Below, piece by piece: positions 11,011 to 21,526 of a stretch of 64,000 nucleotides of DNA; the first letter of the stretch is position 1; every line of letters starts with the position of its first letter. Below the pieces are notes generated by a model. It was not told where the DNA came from and searched no databases. It worked only from the letters and a program-made list of their open reading frames with translations. Origin of the DNA: an uncultured Prevotella sp. Lineage in GTDB: Bacteria; Bacteroidota; Bacteroidia; Bacteroidales; Bacteroidaceae. The stretch lies in contig CAJOPE010000026.1 in assembly GCA_905236815.1 (NCBI GenBank), forward strand, positions 1 to 64,000, given 5' to 3'. Made by a program: the position numbers and the translations under genes.

Positions 11011-12255
11011 ATGAAGATAGGAGATAAAGTAGAATTCCTTAGTGAGACTGGTGGCGGCAGAGTTGCTGGCTTCCAGGGTAAGAATATAGTATTGGTAGAG
11101 GATGAGAACGGATTTCAGATTCCTACACCTATTACAGATGTGGTTGTTGTAGAGCAGGATGACTACAGCATGGGTAAGATGATTGCCGAGAAGATGGATA
11201 AGAAGGAAAAGGCAGATGCTCATGCTCAGACAGAATTGAAGGATGATAGTAAGAGTGTAAAAGCACTTCTAAGTGAAGGTATGGAGGAGGACTCGTATGA
11301 AAAGGAGGATGACATTGACCCTTCTGATCTCAATATCTCATTCAAGGCTCCTGCTGAGGAACGTAAGGGGGGAAATGTGTTGAATGCTTATCTTGCCTTT
11401 GTTCCTGTTGATCCTAAAGAAATTACTACCACACGTTTCGAGACTTACTTCGTAAATGACAGCAATTACTATATGTATTATACATATATGACGGCAGAAG
11501 GTAATAGCTGGAATCTGAAGTCTATGGGCGAGATTGAGCCAAATACAAAGATGTATATCGATGATTTTGGCAAGGAGGATCTCAACGAACTTGGACGTGT
11601 TTCCATTCAAGTACTTGCCTATAAGAAGGATAAGAGTTTTGTACTCAAGCCAACAGTGGATTGTCATTTCCGCATTGATCCAGTGAAATTTTACAAACTT
11701 CATACTTTCGAGGAAAATGATTTCTTCGAGCAGGCAGCCTTGCTCTACACTATCGTAGAAAACGACAAAGAGGTGAATCCTCTTACTATCGATGCACGTA
11801 AGCTCAAGGAGAAGATGTATCAGAAAGATGAAGTTCAGCCTGCCCGCAAAATAGATGCTTCTGCTCGTATTTTAGGAAAAGTTGATTTGAGCAAGGACAA
11901 GGATTATGTTCGTCGCTATTATAAAGAGGAAAAATCCAATAATCCTTTCATTATCAAACGTAGAGGTGATGAGGATGTGATTGTAATCGACCTTCATGCG
12001 GAGTCTTTGTTAGAGACAACACAAGGTATGTCAACTGCAGACATTCTTCACTATCAGGTAGATTATTTCAAGTCTGTGATGGAGGAGAATAAGAAGAATA
12101 AAGGCCAGAAGATTATTTTCATTCATGGTAAGGGTGAGGGAGTACTCCGTCAGTCTGTAATTCATGAATTGAATTATCGCTATAAGAGTTGTCAATATCA
12201 GGATGCAAGTTTCCAGGAGTATGGCTATGGAGCCACTCAGGTAACTATCCGATAA
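11011..12255 (+). CDS. DUF2027/Smr (MutS2 C-terminal-like) domain protein
   Basis: C-terminal IDLHAESLL...IIFIHGKGEGVLR Smr motif. Confidence 0.85.
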   Translation: MKIGDKVEFLSETGGGRVAGFQGKNIVLVEDENGFQIPTPITDVVVVEQDDYSMGKMIAEKMDKKEKADAHAQTELKDDSKSVKALLSEGMEEDSYEKEDDIDPSDLNISFKAPAEERKGGNVLNAYLAFVPVDPKEITTTRFETYFVNDSNYYMYYTYMTAEGNSWNLKSMGEIEPNTKMYIDDFGKEDLNELGRVSIQVLAYKKDKSFVLKPTVDCHFRIDPVKFYKLHTFEENDFFEQAALLYTIVENDKEVNPLTIDARKLKEKMYQKDEVQPARKIDASARILGKVDLSKDKDYVRRYYKEEKSNNPFIIKRRGDEDVIVIDLHAESLLETTQGMSTADILHYQVDYFKSVMEENKKNKGQKIIFIHGKGEGVLRQSVIHELNYRYKSCQYQDASFQEYGYGATQVTIR

Positions 12256-12280
12256 TTAACCATTTAACAAGATAGAGAAC

Positions 12281-14266
12281 ATGTACGGATTTATCAAAGT
12301 TGCTTCGGCGGTTCCTTTAGTAAAGGTTGGTGAGGTAGATTATAATCTTCAGCAAATGGAGTCAATGATAGCCGATGCTGAGGGCAAGGGTGTGGAAATC
12401 ATCGTTTTCCCAGAATTATCTTTAACAGGTTATACTTGCCAGGATTTATTCCGTCAGCAATTATTGCTGGAATCATCAGAGAATGCAGTAATGATGCTGC
12501 TTGATTTTACTCGAAAGATGGATATCATAGCCATCGTAGGAGCTCCAGTTGTTGCTGGTGATCTGCTTCTTAATTGTGGCATTGTTATTCAGCATGGACA
12601 AATTCTTGGCATTGTTCCAAAAACCTATTTGCCAAACTATAGCGAGTTTTATGAAAAACGTTGGTTTGCATCTGCTCAGGACCTGAAAGATATGAACTTG
12701 CGTTTTGCAGGAAGAAAGGTATGCATCACTCCGGATGTTCAGCTTTTCCGCACTCATAAGGGCGTTGAGTTTGGTGTGGAGATATGTGAGGATGTTTGGG
12801 CACCAGCCCCACCTAGCAATAAGTTAGCACTAGCAGGAGCAGACCTCATCTTTAACTTGAGTGCGAGTGATGAGCTAATAGGCAAGCACAACTATCTAAA
12901 AAGTTTGGTCTCTCAGCAGAGTGCCCGTACTATTACTGGATATATTTATAGCAGTTGTGGCTTTGGAGAGAGTACCCAGGATGTAGTCTATGGCGGCAAT
13001 GCTCTTATCTTCGAAAATGGAAAACAACTTGCTGAAGGTGAGCGATTTGCACTTGATGGTCAAATGGTTACTGCACAAGTGGATATTGAGAAATTACGCT
13101 CAGAGCGTCGTACCAATTCCACTTATGTGAATGCCCAGCGAAATATCAAATATTCGATGCTTGATAATCAATTTGCTATTCGTAATATTGATTGTCTTCC
13201 TTTAGAAAAACAGATTGAATTTAAGTTGGAAAGACCTGTCGATCCGCATCCTTTTATTCCAAAATCAAAAGATATGGATGCATCGTGTGAGGAAATCTTT
13301 AATATTCAGGTAATGGGTCTAGCCAAGCGTATCGTACATACTCATTCCAAGACAGTTGTGATTGGAATTAGTGGTGGATTAGATTCTACACTGGCCTTGT
13401 TGGTATGCGTGAAGACATTCGACAAGTTAAAGATGGATCGTAAGGGTATAGTGGGTGTGACAATGCCAGGATTTGGCACCACCGATCGCACCTATAATAA
13501 TGCAATGACCCTGATGGAGACTTTGGGTATAACTATTCGTGAAATAAGTATAGCCAAGAGTGTTACACAGCATTTCGAGGATATTGACCATGATATTAAT
13601 ATACATGATGTTACTTATGAGAATGGACAGGCACGTGAGCGAACCCAAATCCTTATGGATCTGGCCAATCAATTAAGTGGAATGGTAATTGGAACTGGCG
13701 ATCTTAGCGAACTAGCCTTGGGATGGGCTACTTATAATGGTGATCACATGAGTATGTATGGAGTAAATGCCAGTATACCAAAGACCTTGATTCGATTCCT
13801 TGTTCGTCATGTAGCTTCAAAGATTGATGAGACTTCACGGGCAACCTTACTCGATATTATCGATACTCCAATCAGCCCAGAACTTATTCCTGCTGATGAG
13901 AATGGAAATATTAAGCAGAAAACTGAAGATCTTGTAGGACCATATGAATTACATGATTTCTTCCTCTACTATTTTTTACGTTTTGGATTCCGCCCAAAAA
14001 AGATCTATCTGCTTGCATGTAAGGCATTCTCGGCTGATGGAGTAGGGGCAGAAGAAGGTGATGATCTCTCTACAACATTTGATCAGGAAACTATCAAGAA
14101 ATGGCTGAAAACCTTCCTTCGTAGATTTTTTAACCAACAATTTAAGCGCTCTTGTCTTCCTGATGGTCCTAAAGTTGGAAGTGTGAGTTTATCACCAAGA
14201 GGTGATTGGCGCATGCCGAGTGATGCTTGCTCTGATATATGGTTGAAAGAAGTTGAAAAACTTTAA
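12281..14266 (+). CDS. nadE: Glutamine-dependent NAD+ synthetase
   Basis: N-terminal nitrilase-like glutaminase plus SGGLDSTLAL ATP-pyrophosphatase motif. Confidence 0.95.
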   Translation: MYGFIKVASAVPLVKVGEVDYNLQQMESMIADAEGKGVEIIVFPELSLTGYTCQDLFRQQLLLESSENAVMMLLDFTRKMDIIAIVGAPVVAGDLLLNCGIVIQHGQILGIVPKTYLPNYSEFYEKRWFASAQDLKDMNLRFAGRKVCITPDVQLFRTHKGVEFGVEICEDVWAPAPPSNKLALAGADLIFNLSASDELIGKHNYLKSLVSQQSARTITGYIYSSCGFGESTQDVVYGGNALIFENGKQLAEGERFALDGQMVTAQVDIEKLRSERRTNSTYVNAQRNIKYSMLDNQFAIRNIDCLPLEKQIEFKLERPVDPHPFIPKSKDMDASCEEIFNIQVMGLAKRIVHTHSKTVVIGISGGLDSTLALLVCVKTFDKLKMDRKGIVGVTMPGFGTTDRTYNNAMTLMETLGITIREISIAKSVTQHFEDIDHDINIHDVTYENGQARERTQILMDLANQLSGMVIGTGDLSELALGWATYNGDHMSMYGVNASIPKTLIRFLVRHVASKIDETSRATLLDIIDTPISPELIPADENGNIKQKTEDLVGPYELHDFFLYYFLRFGFRPKKIYLLACKAFSADGVGAEEGDDLSTTFDQETIKKWLKTFLRRFFNQQFKRSCLPDGPKVGSVSLSPRGDWRMPSDACSDIWLKEVEKL

Positions 14267-14359
14267 AAATTAAATAAATCCTATTAGATAAAGCTGGTTA
14301 TATTCGCTCTTTTATATCATTTTTAGTACTTTTGTGATACTAAAACAAAAAACAAAAGA

Positions 14360-14632
14360 TTGAAACTAGAAATGAGTAGTAAATGTGAATATAACTGGCT
14401 TTATCATGTGCCAGAAAGCGGGATAGTTAAACTAGACAGACCTTATAAAAGACTTCTGAAAAATTATTCCCCTATTGTATCTTTGATAATAAAAGCAAAC
14501 GATATCAATATAAGAAAATTGATTTTTGAGAAAGACCTGCTAAAATTGGTTAGGGCAGATCAATATGAACCTTGGGTTATGGAAGAACTTATCAGTTTGC
14601 AGAAAGAGGCCCGACTGCTAATTTTCGGATAA
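14360..14632 (+). CDS. Hypothetical protein
   Basis: 90 aa intergenic ORF preceded by TACTTTTG (TAnnTTTG) promoter-like box; possible start at 14372. Confidence 0.5.
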   Translation: MKLEMSSKCEYNWLYHVPESGIVKLDRPYKRLLKNYSPIVSLIIKANDINIRKLIFEKDLLKLVRADQYEPWVMEELISLQKEARLLIFG

Positions 14633-14707
14633 TCTTTTTGTTGTTACAAGAATATTTTGTAACTTTGCGCCTATTAAAAATATTACGTAATAAAACTGAT
14701 TTAAAAG

Positions 14708-17700
14708 ATGGCTAAGAAATTTGCCGAACATACGGGTCTTGATTTGGTTAAAACGAATCAGGACGTTTTAGCAGAATGGAAGAAAGACGACATCTTCCAT
14801 AAATCTATTGACGAGCGCGAGGGTTGTCCTCAGTTTGTGTTCTTCGAAGGTCCTCCTTCGGCTAACGGACATCCTGGTATTCACCATGTTCTTGCTCGTT
14901 CTATCAAGGATACATTCAATCGATATAAGACTATGCAGGGCTTCAAGGTTAATAGAAAGGCCGGATGGGATACCCACGGACTTCCTGTTGAGCTTGGCGT
15001 TGAGAAAGAGCTTGGTATCACTAAGAAAGATATTGATAACAAGAAGTCGGACAAGTATATCTCTGTAGAGGACTACAACAAGAAGTGCCGTGAGAATGTA
15101 ATGATGTTTACACAAGAATGGCGCGAACTTACAGAGGAAATGGGTTATTTTGTCGACCTGGATCATCCTTATATCACTTATGACAATAAGTATATTGAGA
15201 CTTTATGGTGGCTCTTAAAGCAGCTTTATAATAAGGGATTGCTTTATAAGGGTTACACTATTCAGCCATATTCTCCAGCTGCAGGTACTGGTCTTTCCAG
15301 CCATGAGTTGAACCAACCTGGTTGCTATCGCGATGTAAAGGATACTACTGTTACTGCTCAGTTCCTTATCAAGGATCCTAAGTCTGAATGGACAAATCAT
15401 GGTAAGCCTTACTTTATCGCATGGACTACTACTCCTTGGACTTTGGCTTCTAACGTGGCACTTTGTGTTGGTCCTAAGATTGATTATGTAGCTGTTGAGA
15501 CATATAACCTTTATGATGGCCAGCCAATGACTCTCATCATGGCAGAGGCTCGCGTAAATGCTTATCTCGATCCTAAGCAAGAGGTTAAAGAGGGTGAACT
15601 TGGTGCTTTCGACAAAGAGAAAAAACTTTGTCCTTGGCGTATCATCGACCGCGTTAAGGGTACCGATCTCGAAGGCTTGCATTACCAGCAATTGATGCCT
15701 TGGGTTAAACCATGCGAGAAAGCTGGTGATTTTGCTCCTGCATTTGTTAACGACTATGCTGCCAAGAATCCTGAGAAAGTATTCGTTGGTGAGGATGGCA
15801 GAGACAAGTTCGTGGAGATGGATGATCAGGCATTCCGTGTAATTCTGGGTGACTATGTTACTACAGAGGATGGTACTGGTATTGTACATATTGCTCCTAC
15901 TTTCGGTGCTGATGATGCTAAGGTAGCTAAGGATGCTAACATACCAGGTCTTTATCTCATCAACAAGAGGGGTGAGACACGTCCTATGGTTGATCTCCAG
16001 GGTAAGTATTATCTTCTCGAAGAGTTGGATGATAATTTTATCAAGGCTTGTGTAAACAAGGAAAAATATGGTCATCACGCTGGTGACTATGTTAAGAATT
16101 CCTATGCTCCTAAGTACAATGAAGGTGGTGTATGGAATAAGCAGAGCGAGAAGGATGAAGACTTGAATGTGATCATCTGTATGGAGATGAAGCAGGAGGG
16201 TAGTGCTTTCAAGATAGAGAAGCATGTTCACAATTATCCTCACTGTTGGCGTACTGATAAGCCAATTCTCTACTATCCACTTGATAGCTGGTTTATTAAG
16301 GATACCGCTAAGAAAGAGCGAATGGTAGAACTCAATAAGACTATCAACTGGCAGCCTGAATCAACTGGTACAGGTCGTTTCGGCAACTGGTTGGAGAACT
16401 TGAACGATTGGAACCTTTCACGTTCACGTTTCTGGGGAACACCATTGCCAATTTGGCGTGATGAGAATCGTAATGAGAAGTGCATTGGTTCTGTTGAAGA
16501 GCTCTATAACGAAATCGAAAAGTCAGTTGCTGCTGGTGTTATGGAGTCTAATCCACTAAAGGAGAATGGCTTTGTTCCAGGTGATTACAGTCTGGAAAAT
16601 TATGATAAGATCGACTTGCATCGTCCTTATCTTGACTATATCGTTTTGGTAAATGATGAGGGTAAGGCTATGCATCGTGAGGCTGACCTTATCGATGTAT
16701 GGTTCGATTCAGGTTCTATGCCTTATGCTCAGCAGCATTATCCATTCGAGGGAACTATGAACGAAGAGGCATTGAAGGCTACAGGTAAGAGTGAAGCTGA
16801 ATATCGTAACGAATTGATTCATAGTACATATACAGGTACCCCTGTACCTCCTGCATATTATCCTGCAGACTTTATCAACGAGGGTGTTGACCAGACTCGT
16901 GGTTGGTTCTTTACCTTGCATGCCATCTCTACAATGGTCTTCGATCAGGTTGCGTTCAAGAATGTAATTTCTTCTGGTTTGGTATTGGATGCCAAGGGCA
17001 ACAAGATGAGTAAGCACGTGGGTAATGTTATCAGCCCATTCGAGATGATCAACAAGTATGGTGCTGATCCTGTTCGTTTCTATATGATGACAAACAGTGA
17101 GCCTTGGGATAACCTCAAGTTTGATGCTAATGGCGTTGATGAGGTTCGTCGCAAGTTCTTCGGTACACTTTACAATACTTATAGCTTCTTTGCACTGTAT
17201 GCTAATGTCGATAACTTTGATGCAGAGGCACCACAGGTAGCATTGGAGAAGCGTCCAGAAATCGACCGTTGGATTATCTCTTGCCTTAACACAATGGTGA
17301 AGGGTGTTCAAGAACAGTTGGATAGCTATGACCCAACTCGTGCAGGCCGCTTGATTGATGCTTTTGTTAACGATGACCTCAGTAACTGGTATGTTCGCTT
17401 GAATCGTAAGCGCTTCTGGGGCAAGGAAATGAGCGAGGATAAGTTGAGTGCTTATCAGACTCTCTACACTTGCTTGATGACAGTAGCTAAGGTTCTTGCT
17501 CCATTTGCACCATTCTATAGTGATGAACTCTATCATGATCTTGGTGGCAAACTGGAGAGTATCCATTTGGAGGCATTCCCTAAGGTAGATGCTAATGCTA
17601 TTGATAAGGATCTTGAGGCACGTATGAGTATGGCTCAGAAGATTACCTCTATGGTTTTGGCTCTCCGTCGCAAGGTTAATATTAAGGTACGTCAGCCATT

Positions 17701-18340
17701 GGCTCAGATTATGATTCCTGCTGTAGATGATGTACAGAAGAAGCATATTGAGGCTGTTGCCGACCTTATTAAGAATGAGGTAAATATCAAGGATTTAAGC
17801 TTTGTCGAGGATTCTGGTTTCTTGGTAAAGAAGGTTAAGTGTAACTTCCGTGTCATGGGTAAGAAGTTTGGAAAGCTCATGAAGGGGGTAGCTGCTGTAA
17901 TGAATGGCCTTAGCCAGGAGGAAATCATCTCATTGGAAAAGTCTGGAAATATGACATTCGATGTTGATGGTCAGAGCGTAACCGTTGATGCTACCGATGT
18001 AGAAATCATTTCTGAAGATATTCCAGGATGGTTGGTATCTAATGAGGGTAATCTTACTGTTGCACTCGAGGTTGAGTTGACTGACGATTTGAAGAAGGAA
18101 GGTATGGCTCGTGAACTTATCAACCGTATTCAGAACCTTCGTAAGGAAACTGGACTTGAAATTACTGATCGCATCAAAGTTATTGTTGCTCCAAACGAAG
18201 AGACAACAGCATCTATTGAAGCATTTGGTGAACTCATCAAGACACAAGTTCTTGCTGACGAAATTGTTGTTGGTGAGAATGATGGCACAGAAACTGAATT
18301 TGACGAATTCAAATTGAATATTAAAGTAGAGAAAATCTAA
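14708..18340 (+). CDS. ileS: Isoleucyl-tRNA synthetase
   Basis: 1210 aa; SANGHPGIHH (HIGH-like) and KMSKHVGN (KMSKS) motifs. Confidence 0.97.
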   Translation: MAKKFAEHTGLDLVKTNQDVLAEWKKDDIFHKSIDEREGCPQFVFFEGPPSANGHPGIHHVLARSIKDTFNRYKTMQGFKVNRKAGWDTHGLPVELGVEKELGITKKDIDNKKSDKYISVEDYNKKCRENVMMFTQEWRELTEEMGYFVDLDHPYITYDNKYIETLWWLLKQLYNKGLLYKGYTIQPYSPAAGTGLSSHELNQPGCYRDVKDTTVTAQFLIKDPKSEWTNHGKPYFIAWTTTPWTLASNVALCVGPKIDYVAVETYNLYDGQPMTLIMAEARVNAYLDPKQEVKEGELGAFDKEKKLCPWRIIDRVKGTDLEGLHYQQLMPWVKPCEKAGDFAPAFVNDYAAKNPEKVFVGEDGRDKFVEMDDQAFRVILGDYVTTEDGTGIVHIAPTFGADDAKVAKDANIPGLYLINKRGETRPMVDLQGKYYLLEELDDNFIKACVNKEKYGHHAGDYVKNSYAPKYNEGGVWNKQSEKDEDLNVIICMEMKQEGSAFKIEKHVHNYPHCWRTDKPILYYPLDSWFIKDTAKKERMVELNKTINWQPESTGTGRFGNWLENLNDWNLSRSRFWGTPLPIWRDENRNEKCIGSVEELYNEIEKSVAAGVMESNPLKENGFVPGDYSLENYDKIDLHRPYLDYIVLVNDEGKAMHREADLIDVWFDSGSMPYAQQHYPFEGTMNEEALKATGKSEAEYRNELIHSTYTGTPVPPAYYPADFINEGVDQTRGWFFTLHAISTMVFDQVAFKNVISSGLVLDAKGNKMSKHVGNVISPFEMINKYGADPVRFYMMTNSEPWDNLKFDANGVDEVRRKFFGTLYNTYSFFALYANVDNFDAEAPQVALEKRPEIDRWIISCLNTMVKGVQEQLDSYDPTRAGRLIDAFVNDDLSNWYVRLNRKRFWGKEMSEDKLSAYQTLYTCLMTVAKVLAPFAPFYSDELYHDLGGKLESIHLEAFPKVDANAIDKDLEARMSMAQKITSMVLALRRKVNIKVRQPLAQIMIPAVDDVQKKHIEAVADLIKNEVNIKDLSFVEDSGFLVKKVKCNFRVMGKKFGKLMKGVAAVMNGLSQEEIISLEKSGNMTFDVDGQSVTVDATDVEIISEDIPGWLVSNEGNLTVALEVELTDDLKKEGMARELINRIQNLRKETGLEITDRIKVIVAPNEETTASIEAFGELIKTQVLADEIVVGENDGTETEFDEFKLNIKVEKI

Positions 18341-18348
18341 ATAACAAG

Positions 18349-18374
18349 TCCTGTCCTCTAAAATGAGGACAGGA
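18349..18374 (+). terminator. Intrinsic terminator-like hairpin after ileS
   Basis: Perfect 10-bp stem TCCTGTCCTC/GAGGACAGGA with 6-nt loop; short downstream T-tract. Confidence 0.7.
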
Positions 18375-18400
18375 TTTGATTATTTTAATCTAATTACTGT

Positions 18401-18784
18401 ATGGAAATCAAAAAACGCTATTCCGATGAGGAACTCGAGGAGTTCCGCGGAATTATCAACGAAAAACTAGCGGTTGCCCATCGCGATTACAAGGATATGA
18501 TGAACCAGCTCAATAACTCAACTAGTAATGATGTAGCTGACACATCTCCTACTTACAAGGCAATGGAAGAGGGTACAGAATCCCAAAGTAAAGAAGAACT
18601 CCTCACAATGGCACAACGCCAGCAGAAGTTCATTAAAGGTTTGGAAGCTGCCCTTGTTCGCATTCAAAATAAAACTTATGGTATCGACCGTATCACAGGA
18701 GAGTTGATTCCTAAGGAGCGTCTTCGTGCTGTACCTCATGCAACATTGAGTGTGGCATCGAAAGAAGCAAGAAAAAATAGATAA
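18401..18784 (+). CDS. TraR/DksA family protein lacking canonical zinc-ligand cysteines
   Basis: 127 aa; YGIDRITGELIPKERLRAVPHATLSVASKEARK aligns to the DksA C-terminal finger but has no Cys. Confidence 0.87.
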   Translation: MEIKKRYSDEELEEFRGIINEKLAVAHRDYKDMMNQLNNSTSNDVADTSPTYKAMEEGTESQSKEELLTMAQRQQKFIKGLEAALVRIQNKTYGIDRITGELIPKERLRAVPHATLSVASKEARKNR

Positions 18785-19410
18785 TGAAACAACAGAAAAT
18801 TCATATAGGCTGGCTCGTCACGGCTTTGGTGTTATTACTGCTCGTAATTGATCAAGTAATAAAAATCTATATCAAGACCCATTTTTTCCTTGGCGAGTCA
18901 CATGAAATTACTTCATGGTTCCATATCGAGTTCATCGAGAACAATGGTATGGCATGGGGTATGACATTCTTTAATAAACTTGTACTTAGCTTGTTCCGCT
19001 TGGGAGCAATCTCTGTGCTCATTTGGTATATCTACCGTTTGATAAAGAAAGGAACTTGCCGAATGCTCTATCTGACATTGATTACTTTAATTTTGTCTGG
19101 AGCTATCGGCAATATGCTGGATTCTATGTTCTATGGACTTATTTTCAGCGGTTCTTCTCCTGACTACGTTTCTTATGTAGTTCCATTCGGGCAGGGATAC
19201 CAGTCTTTCTTGATGGGAAAAGTAGTAGATATGTTCCGTTTCCCATTCTTCACAATTACTTGGCCTGATTGGCTTCCATTTTTGGGAGGTAATAGATTCA
19301 CTTTCTTTGATCCAGTTTTCAATTTTGCTGATTCTTGCGTAAGTGTAGGAGTCATTGCAATGGCTATTTTCTGTCGTAAGGACATTGAAAACTTGAAAGA
19401 ATGGATTTAA
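18784..19410 (+). CDS. lspA: Lipoprotein signal peptidase (signal peptidase II)
   Basis: Multi-TM; IENNGMAWG, GAIGNMLDSMFYG and FNFADSCVSVG motifs. Confidence 0.93.
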   Translation: MKQQKIHIGWLVTALVLLLLVIDQVIKIYIKTHFFLGESHEITSWFHIEFIENNGMAWGMTFFNKLVLSLFRLGAISVLIWYIYRLIKKGTCRMLYLTLITLILSGAIGNMLDSMFYGLIFSGSSPDYVSYVVPFGQGYQSFLMGKVVDMFRFPFFTITWPDWLPFLGGNRFTFFDPVFNFADSCVSVGVIAMAIFCRKDIENLKEWI

Positions 19411-19451
19411 TGCAAAAGTTAAGAGATTTAAGTGTAAGAGTATAGTTTACA

Positions 19452-20390
19452 ATGAGAAAAGTAATATTTTCATATTTACATCTTCTAATTTTTGCATCTG
19501 TCATTTCCTTTATGATAGGTTGCAAACCTTCCAAGCCAAGTGGGGTCTTATCATCAGGAACCATGGAGGATATCCTTTTTGATTACCATGTAGCTCAGGC
19601 AATGGCTGGTTATGATGGTAAGAAAATGATTCAGTATGAGACAGCTGTTTTGAAAAAGCATGATGTCACGAAATCTGAGTTTGATTCCTCTATGGTGTAT
19701 TATATCCGGCATACTGAAGAATTACACGAAATTTATGAGCATCTTTCCAATCGTTTGAACGATGAAGTGGTAGCGATGGGTGGTAGTTCTTCTATTGGTC
19801 AATATGATGATGTAACTGGTGATACTGCAAATATTTGGAAGGGTATGCGCTCGGCTGTATTCTCACCTGATAAGCCTTTTAATTATGAGGCTTTTGAGGT
19901 TAAGGCAGACACTTCTTTCCATAAAAATGATCGTTTTTTATTAGAGTTTGATGCTCAATTTCTCTATCAGTCTGGTCCAAGAGATGGAATTGCTGTATTG
20001 GCTGTTCAGTTCAGCAACGATAGTGTCGCATCTCAAGTTACCCATATTCAGAGTGATACCCACTTTAGTTTAATGATTCAAGATGGTGATAGTTTAGGCA
20101 TCAAGGCGGTTAGAGGCTATTTTCTACTTAATAGAGGTGACGACTCTAATTCTTCCTCTCTGAAAATAATGATCCTTCAGAATATTCGACTGGTTAGAAT
20201 GCATGTAAAGAACACTCCTGTTGGACCTCAACAGGAAGTTGGCACTTCGCAAGAGACACCAATTACTGCACCATCTTCTACACCATTACCTCCACCAAGC
20301 AATAATGGGCCACAACCAATTCCTGATAATGTGAAGGCTGCGCCTGTTGCTGCAGGTATTGAGAGAACTGTTATCAAACAAATGAAGTGA
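19452..20390 (+). CDS. DUF4296-type lipoprotein
   Basis: N-terminal lipobox-like SFMIGCK; position downstream of lspA; Pro-rich C-terminus. Confidence 0.75.
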   Translation: MRKVIFSYLHLLIFASVISFMIGCKPSKPSGVLSSGTMEDILFDYHVAQAMAGYDGKKMIQYETAVLKKHDVTKSEFDSSMVYYIRHTEELHEIYEHLSNRLNDEVVAMGGSSSIGQYDDVTGDTANIWKGMRSAVFSPDKPFNYEAFEVKADTSFHKNDRFLLEFDAQFLYQSGPRDGIAVLAVQFSNDSVASQVTHIQSDTHFSLMIQDGDSLGIKAVRGYFLLNRGDDSNSSSLKIMILQNIRLVRMHVKNTPVGPQQEVGTSQETPITAPSSTPLPPPSNNGPQPIPDNVKAAPVAAGIERTVIKQMK

Positions 20391-20611
20391 TGGACGAGGA
20401 AGAAAGAATTTGTGGAGCTCACTTCGTAAAACTTGAGGATGGCAGACAACTCGAACAAGCTGTGGTTGTAATTATGAATGGGAGAGTGGTTAATTACTAT
20501 GAGTTCCGAGATGAAATCGCCATGTGTGAATGGATGGGAGGAACCATTGAGGTAAAACGAGATGAAGAAGATTATCTTCGTGCCTATTGGCATGGTAAAA
20601 TACTAGAATAA
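20390..20611 (+). CDS. Small conserved-looking hypothetical protein
   Basis: ATG at 20390 overlaps upstream TGA (TGATG), consistent with translational coupling. Confidence 0.65.
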   Translation: MDEEERICGAHFVKLEDGRQLEQAVVVIMNGRVVNYYEFRDEIAMCEWMGGTIEVKRDEEDYLRAYWHGKILE

Positions 20612-20634
20612 TTAAAAATTTAAAACAAAAAGAT

Positions 20635-21486
20635 ATGTTAAGCGTAGATCAATTAGAAGACGAACTTCTGGAATTAGCTTTTGCAGAAGATATTGGTGAT
20701 GGTGATCATACAACTCTCTGTTGTATTCCTGAGGATGCAATGGGCAAGAGTCATCTGCTTGTAAAGGAAGAAGGTATTCTTGCTGGTGTAGCACTGGCTC
20801 GCAAGGTTTTTGATAAATTTGATCCATCTATGCAGATGGAGGTTTTTATCGAGGATGGTGCACACGTAAAGCCAGGTGATATTGCTTTTGTTGTAACAGG
20901 TAAGACACGTTCATTGCTTCAGACAGAGCGCATTATGCTCAATATTATGCAGCGTATGAGTGGAATTGCCACAATGACAAATAAATATGTGAAATTGCTC
21001 GAAGGAACTGGTTGCCATGTACTTGATACCCGCAAGACTACACCAGGTCTTCGTATGATCGAGAAGCAGGCTGTAAAGATTGGTGGTGGTATGAATCATC
21101 GTATTGGCTTGTTTGATATGATTCTTCTCAAGGATAACCACATCGATTTTGCTGGTGGTATCGAGAACGCTATTGATCGTTGTCATGAGTATCTTCAGAA
21201 AAAAGGTCTTGATATAAAGATAGAAATTGAGGTTCGTGACTTTGATGAGCTGAACCGAGTACTCACTAAGGGTGGTGTTCATCGTGTAATGCTCGATAAC
21301 TTCAGTGTAGCTGATACCAAGAAGGCTGTAGATTTGATTAATCATCGTCTTGAGGTTGAATCATCTGGCGGTATCACCTATGATACAATTCGTGGCTATG
21401 CAGAACAAGGTGTTGATTTCATTTCAGTAGGTGCACTCACACATTCCGTAAAGGGACTTGACATGAGTTTTAAGGCTTGTGACTAA
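20635..21486 (+). CDS. nadC: Nicotinate-nucleotide pyrophosphorylase (carboxylating)
   Basis: EDIGDGDHT, LDTRKTTPGLR, LLKDNHI motifs. Confidence 0.95.
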   Translation: MLSVDQLEDELLELAFAEDIGDGDHTTLCCIPEDAMGKSHLLVKEEGILAGVALARKVFDKFDPSMQMEVFIEDGAHVKPGDIAFVVTGKTRSLLQTERIMLNIMQRMSGIATMTNKYVKLLEGTGCHVLDTRKTTPGLRMIEKQAVKIGGGMNHRIGLFDMILLKDNHIDFAGGIENAIDRCHEYLQKKGLDIKIEIEVRDFDELNRVLTKGGVHRVMLDNFSVADTKKAVDLINHRLEVESSGGITYDTIRGYAEQGVDFISVGALTHSVKGLDMSFKACD

Positions 21487-21526
21487 GATTTAACTTTAAG
21501 CGACATAAAATAGACTAAGCAAATTT

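Noticed and set aside
14633-14707. Possible T-box or leader upstream of ileS
   Set aside because: Only ~75 nt, no T-box consensus and no terminator/antiterminator pair.
15215-17746. Long minus-strand ORFs (342 aa and 345 aa) opposite ileS
   Set aside because: Antisense shadow ORFs of a highly conserved gene; compositionally odd translations rich in I/L/C/H/T and no recognisable domains.
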